Assembly (NCBI GenBank): GCA_001798455.1
Contig: MGSI01000146.1
Location: forward strand, 1-24,462
Length of the DNA: 24,462 bases
Direction of reading: 5' to 3'
Source of the DNA: Deltaproteobacteria bacterium RIFCSPLOWO2_02_FULL_57_26
GTDB lineage: Bacteria; Desulfobacterota; Binatia; UBA9968
The notes beneath the pieces were generated by a model that was not told where the DNA came from, made no database searches, and saw nothing but the letters and a program-made list of their open reading frames with translations. The stretch's first letter is position 1. The number at the start of each line of letters is the position of its first letter. Positions 15,987 to 24,462 of the stretch are shown piece by piece. Made by a program: the position numbers and the translations under genes.

Positions 15987-17097
15987 GCAACCTCTCAAGA
16001 TTCTCCACATCGATCCGGAGGAGGGCTGGGGGGGAGGGGAGTGTCAGGTCCTTGGCCTCGTAACAAGTCTTTCCGCCCGGGGGCACGAGAATCACCTCCT
16101 CTGTCATCCGCGGGGCGCTCTGTTGGGGGAGGCACAGGCGCGAAAGATCGCAACGCTTCCCATCGTGGTGTGTAACGATGTCGACTTCAGGCCGATTTTT
16201 TGGCTCAGGCGACTGATCCGCGCACAAGGCTATGATATCGTGCATTTCCATACCAAGAGAGCCCATGCCCTCTCCCTCGGGTTGAGTCGCATGCACGCAG
16301 ATCTCCGCTATGTCGTGACGCGAAGGATGGATTATCCGGTCAAGCGAAACTGGTATGCCCGTTGGCTTTATAACCGAAAGGTGGATGGGGTGGTCGCCAT
16401 ATCCCGGAAGATCGCCGAGGTGTTGGTCGAGGGCGGGGTCCGGCGGGAGAAGGTCCGGGTTATCCACAGCGGGATCGATCCCGCGCCTTTCCAGAGAAGA
16501 GTCGAGGCCCGGGCCGGCTCGGAGGAGAAAGTAATCGGGACCGTTGCCGTGCTGGAGGAGAGGAAAGGTCATCGTTTTCTGCTTGAGGCAGCGGCCCTGC
16601 TGAAAGCGCAGGGCCGACGGGTCACGTACCGCATTGCCGGAGAGGGGTCGCAGCGGGAGGCGCTGCAGACGATGGTTCGGGAGTTGGGCCTGCAGGAGGA
16701 AGTGGTTTTTTTGGGTTTTGTTTCTGATATTCCGCAGTTCCTGTCTTCCGTCGATATTTTTGTGCTGCCTTCGGTTTACGAAGGCTTAGGGATAGCGATT
16801 CTCGAAGCGATGGCAGCGGGAAAACCGGTGGTAGCTTCGCGCACCGGAGGCATCCCGGAACTCCTGACCGATCAGGTCACTGGTTTGCTAGTGCCGCCAA
16901 AGGACCCCCCCGCCCTGGCACGGGCCATTGCGCAGCTGCTTTCGCAAAACGGTCTTCTACGGCTCATGGGAGATAAGGGCAGAGCGGAGGTGCTCGACCA
17001 TTTTACTATGGAGCAAATGGCAAAAAAGAATGAAGACCACTACTATGAGCTGCGCCATGCTGCCCCCGATGGGGACTCGCATCGCGCGGGAGGTTGA
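15973..17097 (+). CDS. GT4 family glycosyltransferase
   Basis: 374 residues from GTG 15973, preceded by GGAG at 15965; an alternative GTG at 15955 adds six residues. It overlaps the WaaE-like gene by 14 bases. A two-domain GT-B fold is evident: the N-terminal half has a HIDPEEGWGGGECQVLGL glycine-rich loop and DIVHFHTKRAHALSLGL, and the C-terminal half has IGTVAVLEERKGHRFLLEA, GEGSQREAL, LGFVSDIPQFLSSVDIFVLPS and the EGLGIAILE motif with the two Glu spaced eight apart that binds the nucleotide-sugar. VVASRTGGIPELL follows. It probably adds a core or lipid-linked sugar; next to a heptose kinase it might be a core glycosyltransferase. Donor not determined. Confidence 0.88.
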   Translation: MSRDRQPLKILHIDPEEGWGGGECQVLGLVTSLSARGHENHLLCHPRGALLGEAQARKIATLPIVVCNDVDFRPIFWLRRLIRAQGYDIVHFHTKRAHALSLGLSRMHADLRYVVTRRMDYPVKRNWYARWLYNRKVDGVVAISRKIAEVLVEGGVRREKVRVIHSGIDPAPFQRRVEARAGSEEKVIGTVAVLEERKGHRFLLEAAALLKAQGRRVTYRIAGEGSQREALQTMVRELGLQEEVVFLGFVSDIPQFLSSVDIFVLPSVYEGLGIAILEAMAAGKPVVASRTGGIPELLTDQVTGLLVPPKDPPALARAIAQLLSQNGLLRLMGDKGRAEVLDHFTMEQMAKKNEDHYYELRHAAPDGDSHRAGG

Positions 17098-17100
17098 GCG

Positions 17101-18096
17101 TTGGTGGCCCGAAGCAATAGATTTTTGACCTTGTTAAGGAAATTCCGGCGCGTTCGCCTCCTCGTGGTGGGAGACCTGATTTTGGATCGCTTCATCTGGG
17201 GGGACGTGGATCGAATTTCCCCCGAGGCGCCGGTCCCGGTGCTCAGAGTGACCTCGGAAAGCTTCCGTCTCGGCGGGGCGGCAAACGTGATTCACAACAT
17301 CCGAGCGCTCGGAGGGCGGGTCACGGCGTGCGGCGTGGCGGGTCGGGACGAGACCGGAAAGAGGCTCTACCGGCAGCTCGGGGAAATCGGCTGTTCGACC
17401 ACCGGAGTCTTCTGGGAGCATCATTTCCAGACGACGCAGAAGAGCCGGATCATTGCTCGTCCGCGGCACCAGCAGATCGTGCGTTTGGACCGTGAGAATC
17501 ACGGGGAGATCCGCCGGCGCGTGCTCGATAAAATCCGTCAATATGTGGTTCGACAGGCAGCGCGCTGCGACGGGATTGTCATCTCGGACTACGGCAAGGG
17601 GACCATTCATCCCGAGCTCTTGGAGGTCATCGCCAAGCTGGCTCACGAAAAGAGTCTTCTCTACGTGGTAGATCCGAAAAAGGAGAATTTTGCGCGCTAC
17701 CGGTATCCGACGCTGGTGACACCCAACCGGGAGGAGGCGAGCCAGGCTTCGGGAATCGAGATCCGAGATGAAGGCTCGCTGCGGGAGGCGGGGAGGAGGC
17801 TGCTCCAGTTATGGCAGGCCAAGGCGGTGCTGGTCACACGAGGGCGGGAGGGGATGAGTCTGTTTCGGCCTGGGAGGGAGGCGAGGCACTTTACTACCGA
17901 GCCACGGGAAATATTCGACGTCACCGGCGCAGGGGATACGGTGGTGGCGGCGTGCTCTCTGGCCTTGGCCAGCGGGTCCACATTTGAGGAGGCGGCGGTC
18001 CTGGCCAATCTCGCAGCCGGATTGGTCGGAGAGGAGGTGGGTCCGGTGGCGGTGCCGTTCCAGAAGCTGCAGAGGGCCATCCAGAAGCAGACATGA
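17101..18096 (+). CDS. hldA: D-glycero-beta-D-manno-heptose-7-phosphate kinase (HldA/RfaE domain I)
   Basis: 331 residues, the PfkB-type kinase half of what is the fused HldE/RfaE in E. coli. It phosphorylates heptose-7-phosphate at C1 for ADP-heptose synthesis. LLVVGDLILDRFIWGDVDRISPEAPVPV at about 20-47 and RLGGAANVIHNIRALGG at 56-72 are typical of RfaE domain I. DYGKGTIHPEL and the DVTGAGDT signature at 273-280 with catalytic Asp279 are in place. TTG 17101 is preferred because GGGAGG at 17088-17093 has good spacing; GTG 17104 is possible. The adenylyltransferase half is a separate gene at 21989-22462, beyond the rel gene. It is coupled to the next gene by ATGA. Confidence 0.93.
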   Translation: MVARSNRFLTLLRKFRRVRLLVVGDLILDRFIWGDVDRISPEAPVPVLRVTSESFRLGGAANVIHNIRALGGRVTACGVAGRDETGKRLYRQLGEIGCSTTGVFWEHHFQTTQKSRIIARPRHQQIVRLDRENHGEIRRRVLDKIRQYVVRQAARCDGIVISDYGKGTIHPELLEVIAKLAHEKSLLYVVDPKKENFARYRYPTLVTPNREEASQASGIEIRDEGSLREAGRRLLQLWQAKAVLVTRGREGMSLFRPGREARHFTTEPREIFDVTGAGDTVVAACSLALASGSTFEEAAVLANLAAGLVGEEVGPVAVPFQKLQRAIQKQT

Positions 18097-18956
18097 AGAG
18101 CATGACCGGGTATGGCGAGGGGGCCGCTCAAGGCAGATGGGTCAAGGTGCTGGTCCAGGTACGTACGTTGAACCACCGTCACCTCGATGTCCAGCTCCGC
18201 GTCCCCAGAGAGTATCTCTCATTCGAGGAGGACCTGCGCAAGGTCATCCGCCAGAAAATTTCCCGCGGGCGGATCGAAGTCTTCGTTACGCGCTCTTTCT
18301 TAAAGGGGCAGACGCGTGCGCTCGAGCTGGACGAGGAGCTGATGGCCCAGTACGTAAAGGCGCTCCAGCACGCGCAGAGAAAATTTGCTCTGCAGGGGGA
18401 GGTCAATCTCTCGCTTTTCTCTTCTCTGCCTGAACTCTTCCGTGTGCGAGATGCGGAGGTGAGCGAAGGGGACGAGCGAAGCCTTGTCCTAAGGAGTTTG
18501 GCGGCGGCTCTGAAGAATCTCGAGCGGTCGCGGCGCCGGGAAGGACACCAGCTCAAATTAGATGTCCAGTCCCAGGTGCGTTTTTTGAAGGAGGTCGTTT
18601 CCGATCTGGTGGGTGAGGCGAGAGAGATGGCTCTCAAGCGTGAGGATGCCCGCCCTTCCCGGGAAGAGGTGATGGCCCCTGAGTCCGTGGGCCCACCGGC
18701 GGATGCCCGAAGCGCGACCTTCAAAGGAGATATTCACGAAGAGGTCGTGCGGCTCAAGAGCCATGTAGCGGCGCTGGCCGGACTGATTGCCGCGCGCGAG
18801 CCGATGGGGAAAAAGCTTGATTTCCTACTCCAGGAGATCCAGCGCGAGCTGAATACCGTGAGTTCCAAGGCGCCGGAGCTGGCGGTGGTGCGGTTGGTCC
18901 TGGCGGGGAAAGAGACGGTCGAAAAGATCCGCGAGCAGGCGCAAAACGTGGAATGA
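18093..18956 (+). CDS. YicC/YloC-family endoribonuclease
   Basis: 287 residues. The N-terminal MKSMTGYGEG with TLNHRHLDVQLRVPREY and the SRGRIEVFV strand identify YicC. The C-terminal GKKLDFLLQEIQRELNTVSSK (240-259) and EKIREQAQNVE end match the DUF1732 part. YicC enzymes are metal-dependent ribonucleases studied in E. coli and B. subtilis, with roles in sRNA and mRNA turnover. The middle linker at about 185-210 is proline-rich and poorly conserved: it lacks the usual E.A.LA.R.DI pattern, though GDIHEEVVRLKSH keeps the metal-binding-like acidic residues. The start overlaps the heptose kinase stop and its end overlaps gmk, so it is in one translational unit. Confidence 0.93.
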   Translation: MKSMTGYGEGAAQGRWVKVLVQVRTLNHRHLDVQLRVPREYLSFEEDLRKVIRQKISRGRIEVFVTRSFLKGQTRALELDEELMAQYVKALQHAQRKFALQGEVNLSLFSSLPELFRVRDAEVSEGDERSLVLRSLAAALKNLERSRRREGHQLKLDVQSQVRFLKEVVSDLVGEAREMALKREDARPSREEVMAPESVGPPADARSATFKGDIHEEVVRLKSHVAALAGLIAAREPMGKKLDFLLQEIQRELNTVSSKAPELAVVRLVLAGKETVEKIREQAQNVE

Positions 18957-19561
18957 TGCGGCTGAGCGAAGTCCTCACCAAGCGCGAAGGCATTATTTAT
19001 ATCCTGTCGGCTCCTTCGGGGGCGGGAAAGACGACCTTGATCAAGAAGCTTTTGGCGATCTTTCCCGAGATAAGGCTCATCGTCTCCTACACGACCCGGA
19101 GCCGCAGGGCGGGTGAGAGTTCCGGTCGGGATTACCACTTCGTGACGGAACGGGAATTCGCTTCGATTCGGTCACGGGGCGGATTCGCCGAATGGGCCCA
19201 GGTGCACGGGTCTTTTTATGGGACGCCGCGCCTGCCCCTGGAGCAAAGCATTCGCCGTGGTCGAGATGCCCTGTTGGATATCGACGTACAGGGTGCCAAA
19301 AAGATCAAAAAGCAATACCCGCGCGCAGTTTCCATCTTCATCCTCCCTCCTTCTTGGCGAGAACTCGCCCGCCGATTAGCCCTCAGGGGAACGGACCGGC
19401 AAGCGAGCATTCGTCGGCGCCTGGACAACGCTCGGCGTGAAATTCGGCAGCTCATGAGGTATGATTATATAGTGATCAACCGAGAGGTTCAGGAGGCCTT
19501 GAAATCTCTCGGCGCCATCGTGGTCGCCGAGCGACACCGGGTTTCGCGGACTCGGGGGTAG
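18953..19561 (+). CDS. gmk: guanylate kinase
   Basis: 202 residues. It converts GMP and ATP to GDP and ADP in purine nucleotide metabolism. Walker A is SAPSGAGKTT at 19-28. The GMP-binding site is seen in SYTTRSRRAGESSGRDYHF at 45-63, then GFAEWAQVHGSFYGTP and LDIDVQGAKKIKK at 108-120. The lid RLALRGTDRQASIRRRL and YDYIVIN complete the fold. The ATG at 18953 overlaps the yicC stop by 4 bases (ATGATG context). A YlzA/RemA-type gene, often between yicC and gmk, is not present. 46 bases separate it from the rel gene; no rpoZ lies there. Confidence 0.96.
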   Translation: MMRLSEVLTKREGIIYILSAPSGAGKTTLIKKLLAIFPEIRLIVSYTTRSRRAGESSGRDYHFVTEREFASIRSRGGFAEWAQVHGSFYGTPRLPLEQSIRRGRDALLDIDVQGAKKIKKQYPRAVSIFILPPSWRELARRLALRGTDRQASIRRRLDNARREIRQLMRYDYIVINREVQEALKSLGAIVVAERHRVSRTRG

Positions 19562-19607
19562 CGGGTTCCGTGAGAGACCGAGGGCTTTCCCTGCCCGAAG
19601 AGATGCC

Positions 19608-21770
<2,163 letters not shown>

Positions 21771-21794
21771 ACGCAAGTTTTAAGGGTTGAAGGG

Positions 21795-21986
21795 TTAGGC
21801 AACCTTTACGACCCGGCCCGAGTGGATGCACTGGGTGCAGACCAGAACGCGGCGCGCTTGCCCGTTGACGCGTGCTCGCACTCTCTGGAGATTGGGTCTC
21901 CACACCCGCTTCGTTCTATTGTTGGCGTGGCTGACGTTGTGACCCACAGACCGTCCTTTTCCGCAGATGGAACAGATCCTTGCCAT
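21795..21986 (-). CDS. rpmB: 50S ribosomal protein L28
   Basis: 63 residues. [30 protein letters not shown] and the [16 protein letters not shown] tail are diagnostic for bL28. Four cysteines (5, 8, 50, 53) form the zinc-binding version (C+). The ATG at 21986 is preceded on the minus strand by AAGGG about 7 bases upstream. It begins two bases after the hldC stop, so the two are likely translated from one message, an unusual partner since rpmB usually goes with rpmG or stands alone. Its stop is 24 bases from the convergent rel stop, with no clear terminator. Confidence 0.95.
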   Translation of the reverse strand: MARICSICGKGRSVGHNVSHANNRTKRVWRPNLQRVRARVNGQARRVLVCTQCIHSGRVVKVA

Positions 21987-21988
21987 AA

Positions 21989-22462
21989 TTATCCCTTACG
22001 CATCCTTTCAATAATTTCAGTGGTCGAATAGCCCCCGAGATAGGAGATCACCGCCACCGCCCCTCCCGCCGCTTCCACGATATCCGCTCCCACGATCGAT
22101 TCTTTCGACCAGTCGCCGCCTTTGACCAGGACATCCGGCTTTAACTCCTGGATGAGCTGGTGCGGGTCAGGCTCGCCGAACAAGATGACGTAGTCTACCA
22201 TTTCCATCGCGGCAATCAACTCGGCCCGGTCGGTTTCAGGGAAAATCGGGCGGTTGGGGCCTTTGATCGCTTTGACCGAGTGGTCGCGATTCAAGCCGAC
22301 GATTAAAAGATCCCCGAGTTTTTTTGCCTCCCTCAGCAGGTGGACGTGGCCCCGGTGCAGCAGGTCAAAACAACCGTTCGTGAAAACTACCTTTTTGCCT
22401 TCGGTCTTGGCTTTGCCGATGATAGCTTTGAGCGCGCCAAGCTCGCGGATCTTTTGCCGCAC
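21989..22462 (-). CDS. hldC: D-glycero-beta-D-manno-heptose 1-phosphate adenylyltransferase (HldC/RfaE domain II)
   Basis: 157 residues from a GTG; a TAG lies four codons upstream, so no earlier start exists. It transfers AMP to heptose-1-phosphate to give ADP-D-glycero-beta-D-manno-heptose, the donor precursor for the LPS inner core. The nucleotidyltransferase features are [19 protein letters not shown] at 25-43 with the HxGH ATP site, [18 protein letters not shown] at 56-73, [18 protein letters not shown], and a GGYSTTEII segment at 143-151. It is the second half of the HldE activity; the kinase half is HldA at 17101. No strong Shine-Dalgarno precedes the start. Confidence 0.95.
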   Translation of the reverse strand: MRQKIRELGALKAIIGKAKTEGKKVVFTNGCFDLLHRGHVHLLREAKKLGDLLIVGLNRDHSVKAIKGPNRPIFPETDRAELIAAMEMVDYVILFGEPDPHQLIQELKPDVLVKGGDWSKESIVGADIVEAAGGAVAVISYLGGYSTTEIIERMRKG

Positions 22463-22572
22463 GACCGATGGCTAGCATGTCCCCGGAGGGATTGCAACCA
22501 AAGTGCCCTTTTTGCTCGGGCAGGAATCGTCCGGGGCAAAGAGACGGGTCTGGTCTTGGGGATCAACCGTCC

Positions 22573-22601
22573 TTGACCTGATCTCAAATTTTCGCTAAGG
22601 T
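22573..22601 (+). promoter_or_regulatory. sigma70-like promoter for the UbiD-family gene
   Basis: TTGACC (22573-22578) and TAAGGT (22596-22601) are separated by 17 bases; the -35 matches 5 of 6 positions, the -10 only 3 of 6. It would give a leader of about 45 bases ahead of ATG 22654. Confidence 0.35.
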
Positions 22602-22642
22602 CGATTGCGTCACAGGTTTCAGTAGATACGTTAGTCAAATAC

Positions 22643-22648
22643 AGGAGG
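22643..22648 (+). promoter_or_regulatory. strong ribosome binding site of the UbiD-family gene
   Basis: A consensus AGGAGG lies five bases before ATG 22654. This is the strongest Shine-Dalgarno in the window, in contrast with the weak sites of the glycan island, and fixes the start. Confidence 0.85.
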
Positions 22649-22653
22649 AAGCT

Positions 22654-24093
22654 ATGCAATATCGTGATCTGAGGGAGTGGATACAACTTGCCGGCGAGAT
22701 GGGCGAGGTCAAGATGCTCAACGGTTGTGACTGGGACCTGGAGGTCGGCGCGGTGACGGAGCTCGTCCATCATAAGGAAGATGGGCCGGCCGTTCTGTTT
22801 GACGAGATCAAAGGTTATCCGAAGGGCTATCGCATCCTGTCCAACTCCTTGAGCTCGCGCAACCGCTTAGGTCTCACCTTGGGCCTTCCTCCCGGCGAAA
22901 CCAAGATGGATTTTGTCCGCACGTGGAAGCAGCGGTACAAAGAGATCAAGCCGCTCCCGCCGAAGTTCGTCAAAGACAGCCCTTTATTTGAAAACGTCTA
23001 CCGGGATGACGAAGTCGATCTGCTTAAGTTTCCGACTCCCAAGTGGCACGAGCACGACGGCGGCCGCTACATCGGGACGGGCAGTGTCGACATCACCCGT
23101 GATCCCGATGAAGGGTGGGTGAACTGGGGAACCTACCGGGTTATGATCCACGACAAGAACACGGTCGGTTTTTATATCTCGCCCGGCAAACACGGGAGGA
23201 TCCAGCGGGAGAAGTATATCGCTTCGGGAAAGCCCTGCAAGGTGGCCATGTCCTTCGGACATGATCCTCTTATTTTCTTGGCCGCCAGCATCGAGGTTCC
23301 CTACGGGATTCCCGAGTACGAGTTTATTGGAGGCGTGCGCGGAGAACCGCTCGAGCTTATCGAAGGCGAATATTCGGGCCTGCCGATTCCCGCTACCGCC
23401 GAAATCGTTGTGGAAGGGGATGCGATCTTCGATCAACCGAGAACCGAGGGGCCGTTCGGCGAGTGGACGGGATATTATGGCAGCGCCGAGAGGTCTGAGC
23501 CGATCGTCAAGATCAAGAGGCTCTATCATCGCAATAACCCGATCCTGTTGGGCTCACCCCCAGGCAGACCACCGGCCGAGCTTGGCTGGTATCGCTCCTA
23601 TCTCCGCTCCGCTCTGATCTGGGACGAAATGGAAAAAGCCGGGGTGCCGGATGTTAAAGGCGTTTGGCTTACTGTTTCAGGTGGGAGCCGACTCATTTTA
23701 GGCGTCTCGATCAAGCAGCGCTATCCAGGTCACGCCCGCCAGGCAGCCTTAGTCGCATCGCAGTGCCACGCGGGGGCCTATCTCGGCCGCTACGTAATCG
23801 TCGTGGACGACGACATTGATCCGTCCAATACCGATGACCTGATCTGGGCGATGGCCACCCGGTCCGATCCGGAAGCAGACATCGATATCATCCGGCGCTG
23901 CTGGAGCGGGCCACTCGATCCGATCATTCATCCGAGCAAAAAAGGCTTCAATTCCCGTGCGATTATCGATGCCTGCCGCCCCTTCGAGTGGATTAAGGAT
24001 TTCCCGTTAGTGGCGGAATCCAGCAAGGAGGTGCTGGACGCCACTGCCAAGAAATGGGGGACCTTACTTTTCGGTAAGGACGGAAAAGTTTAG
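22654..24093 (+). CDS. UbiD-family prenyl-FMN-dependent decarboxylase
   Basis: 479 residues. The family members are reversible decarboxylases of aromatic or unsaturated acids using prenylated FMN made by UbiX. The sequence has GRYIGTGSVDITRDPD at 137-152, WGTYRVMIHDKNTVGFYI with Arg162, EGPFGEWTGYYG at 265-276 holding the catalytic Glu pair (265 and 270), and VDDDIDPSNTDDLIWAMATR at 384-403, all as in UbiD, Fdc1 and AroY relatives. The N-terminal domain and C-terminal end are full length. It has its own promoter-like site and a strong ribosome binding site, divergent from hldC. No ubiX is in view. The role could be quinone synthesis or aromatic-acid catabolism, so a gene symbol is withheld. 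Confidence 0.92.
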   Translation: MQYRDLREWIQLAGEMGEVKMLNGCDWDLEVGAVTELVHHKEDGPAVLFDEIKGYPKGYRILSNSLSSRNRLGLTLGLPPGETKMDFVRTWKQRYKEIKPLPPKFVKDSPLFENVYRDDEVDLLKFPTPKWHEHDGGRYIGTGSVDITRDPDEGWVNWGTYRVMIHDKNTVGFYISPGKHGRIQREKYIASGKPCKVAMSFGHDPLIFLAASIEVPYGIPEYEFIGGVRGEPLELIEGEYSGLPIPATAEIVVEGDAIFDQPRTEGPFGEWTGYYGSAERSEPIVKIKRLYHRNNPILLGSPPGRPPAELGWYRSYLRSALIWDEMEKAGVPDVKGVWLTVSGGSRLILGVSIKQRYPGHARQAALVASQCHAGAYLGRYVIVVDDDIDPSNTDDLIWAMATRSDPEADIDIIRRCWSGPLDPIIHPSKKGFNSRAIIDACRPFEWIKDFPLVAESSKEVLDATAKKWGTLLFGKDGKV

Positions 24094-24119
24094 GCGAGCC
24101 TGCGGCCGAAGATTTCCGC

Positions 24120-24462
24120 TCAAGAAGAGAGATCCCACAAAAGCGGGGTCGTTCTGCCTTTCCGGTAGACCTCTACCCGGACCTGGCCGGATTTTTTGCT
24201 GCCGCCGAGGAGGCTTTCCAGTTCCGTCGCCTGGTGGACGGGGCGGCCATCCACTTTGAGAATGATGTCTCCCCTTTGGAATCCGGCGTTTGAGGCCGGG
24301 CTTCCAAGCTCCACGTCTGCCACCAAAACGCCGCTTGCTACTTGGAGTCCGAAAAGTTGCGCCAGCTCCGAAGTCAGGTCTTGCACCTGGATGCCTCCGC
24401 GGATCTTGCGAAGATCGTCCTGAGTCTTCTCGGGCGGGGGCAACTGCGTGCCCTTGGCCAGG
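24120..24462 (-). CDS. C-terminal PDZ domain of an HtrA/DegP-type serine protease (N-terminal part outside window)
   Basis: The frame is open to the window edge on the minus strand and ends in TGA at 24122-24120; about 114 residues are seen. The segment GVLVADVELGSPASNAGFQRGDIILKVDGRPV is a clear PDZ domain of the HtrA family, with the preceding QDLTSELAQLFGL resembling the second PDZ entry of DegP/DegQ. It is the final domain, so the protein ends with PDZ plus a short LLWDLSS tail. By family these are periplasmic quality-control proteases, but no catalytic triad is visible because the protease domain lies beyond the edge. It is convergent with the UbiD-family gene, with 26 bases between and no clear terminator. 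Confidence 0.85.
   Translation of the reverse strand, partial: LAKGTQLPPPEKTQDDLRKIRGGIQVQDLTSELAQLFGLQVASGVLVADVELGSPASNAGFQRGDIILKVDGRPVHQATELESLLGGSKKSGQVRVEVYRKGRTTPLLWDLSS

Larger units (their letters stand above)
22463..22653. other. divergent intergenic region between hldC and the UbiD-family gene
   Basis: 191 bases. It carries a promoter-like element toward the UbiD gene and a nested imperfect hairpin: CCCCGGA (22481-22487) with TCCGGGG (22530-22536), and inside it TGCCC (22504-22508) with GGGCA (22518-22522). On the minus strand the hairpin would fall in the untranslated leader of hldC. I see no open frame here that I would call a gene. Confidence 0.4.

Noticed and set aside
21778..21806. 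Hairpin AAGGGTTG/CAACCTT between rel and rpmB
   Set aside because: Bulged, partly inside the rpmB coding end, and without a T-run; not a convincing terminator.
22387..22773. 128-residue minus-strand frame across the hldC/UbiD-family gap
   Set aside because: Covers the start of the UbiD gene and part of hldC in another frame; no family resemblance.

Overview
The window is a Gram-negative chromosomal segment. Evidence for this is a split ADP-heptose pathway (heptose-7-phosphate kinase at 17101 and heptose-1-phosphate adenylyltransferase at 22462), a WaaE-like core glycosyltransferase and a periplasmic HtrA-type protease end. The gene mix (yicC-gmk-rel block, rpmB beside hldC, a UbiD-family decarboxylase) fits a deltaproteobacterial, NC10 or Tectomicrobia-like lineage. 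That placement is impression only, because the window holds no rRNA or other firm phylogenetic marker.

From 1 to about 15.1 kb it is a surface-polysaccharide (O-antigen or exopolysaccharide) island. It starts with the end of a membrane GT39-type glycosyltransferase, a DPM1-like GT2 and a methyltransferase. A dTDP-sugar block follows: long-form rmlA, a divergent rmlC-like cupin and rmlB. Next come a zinc-ribbon methyltransferase, a minus-strand pair (Methyltransf_24-type methyltransferase then GT2), a radical SAM protein, a GT2, a DegT-type sugar aminotransferase, another GT2, a nucleotide-sugar epimerase/decarboxylase-like SDR, another GT2 and a second minus-strand Methyltransf_24 paralog. 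rmlD, a flippase, a polymerase and ABC exporter genes are not in the window. The final sugar is therefore not determined; methylated and/or amino deoxysugars are likely.

From about 15.2 to 21.8 kb lies a tightly packed plus-strand run: WaaE-like GT2, GT4, heptose kinase, YicC-type RNase, guanylate kinase and bifunctional (p)ppGpp synthetase/hydrolase. Several junctions are ATGA-type or longer overlaps, which suggests one operon linking LPS core assembly to nucleotide and stringent-response functions. rpoZ, often found between gmk and the rel/spoT gene, is absent there.

The last part has a minus-strand hldC-rpmB pair, a divergently transcribed UbiD-family decarboxylase with a strong ribosome binding site, and the C-terminal PDZ domain of an HtrA-like protease running off the window. 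I saw no tRNA, rRNA, CRISPR array, transposase or prophage gene. The most unusual parts are the duplicated GT2/Methyltransf_24 elements, the radical SAM protein embedded in the glycan island, and the rmlC-like cupin that has lost typical RmlC motifs.
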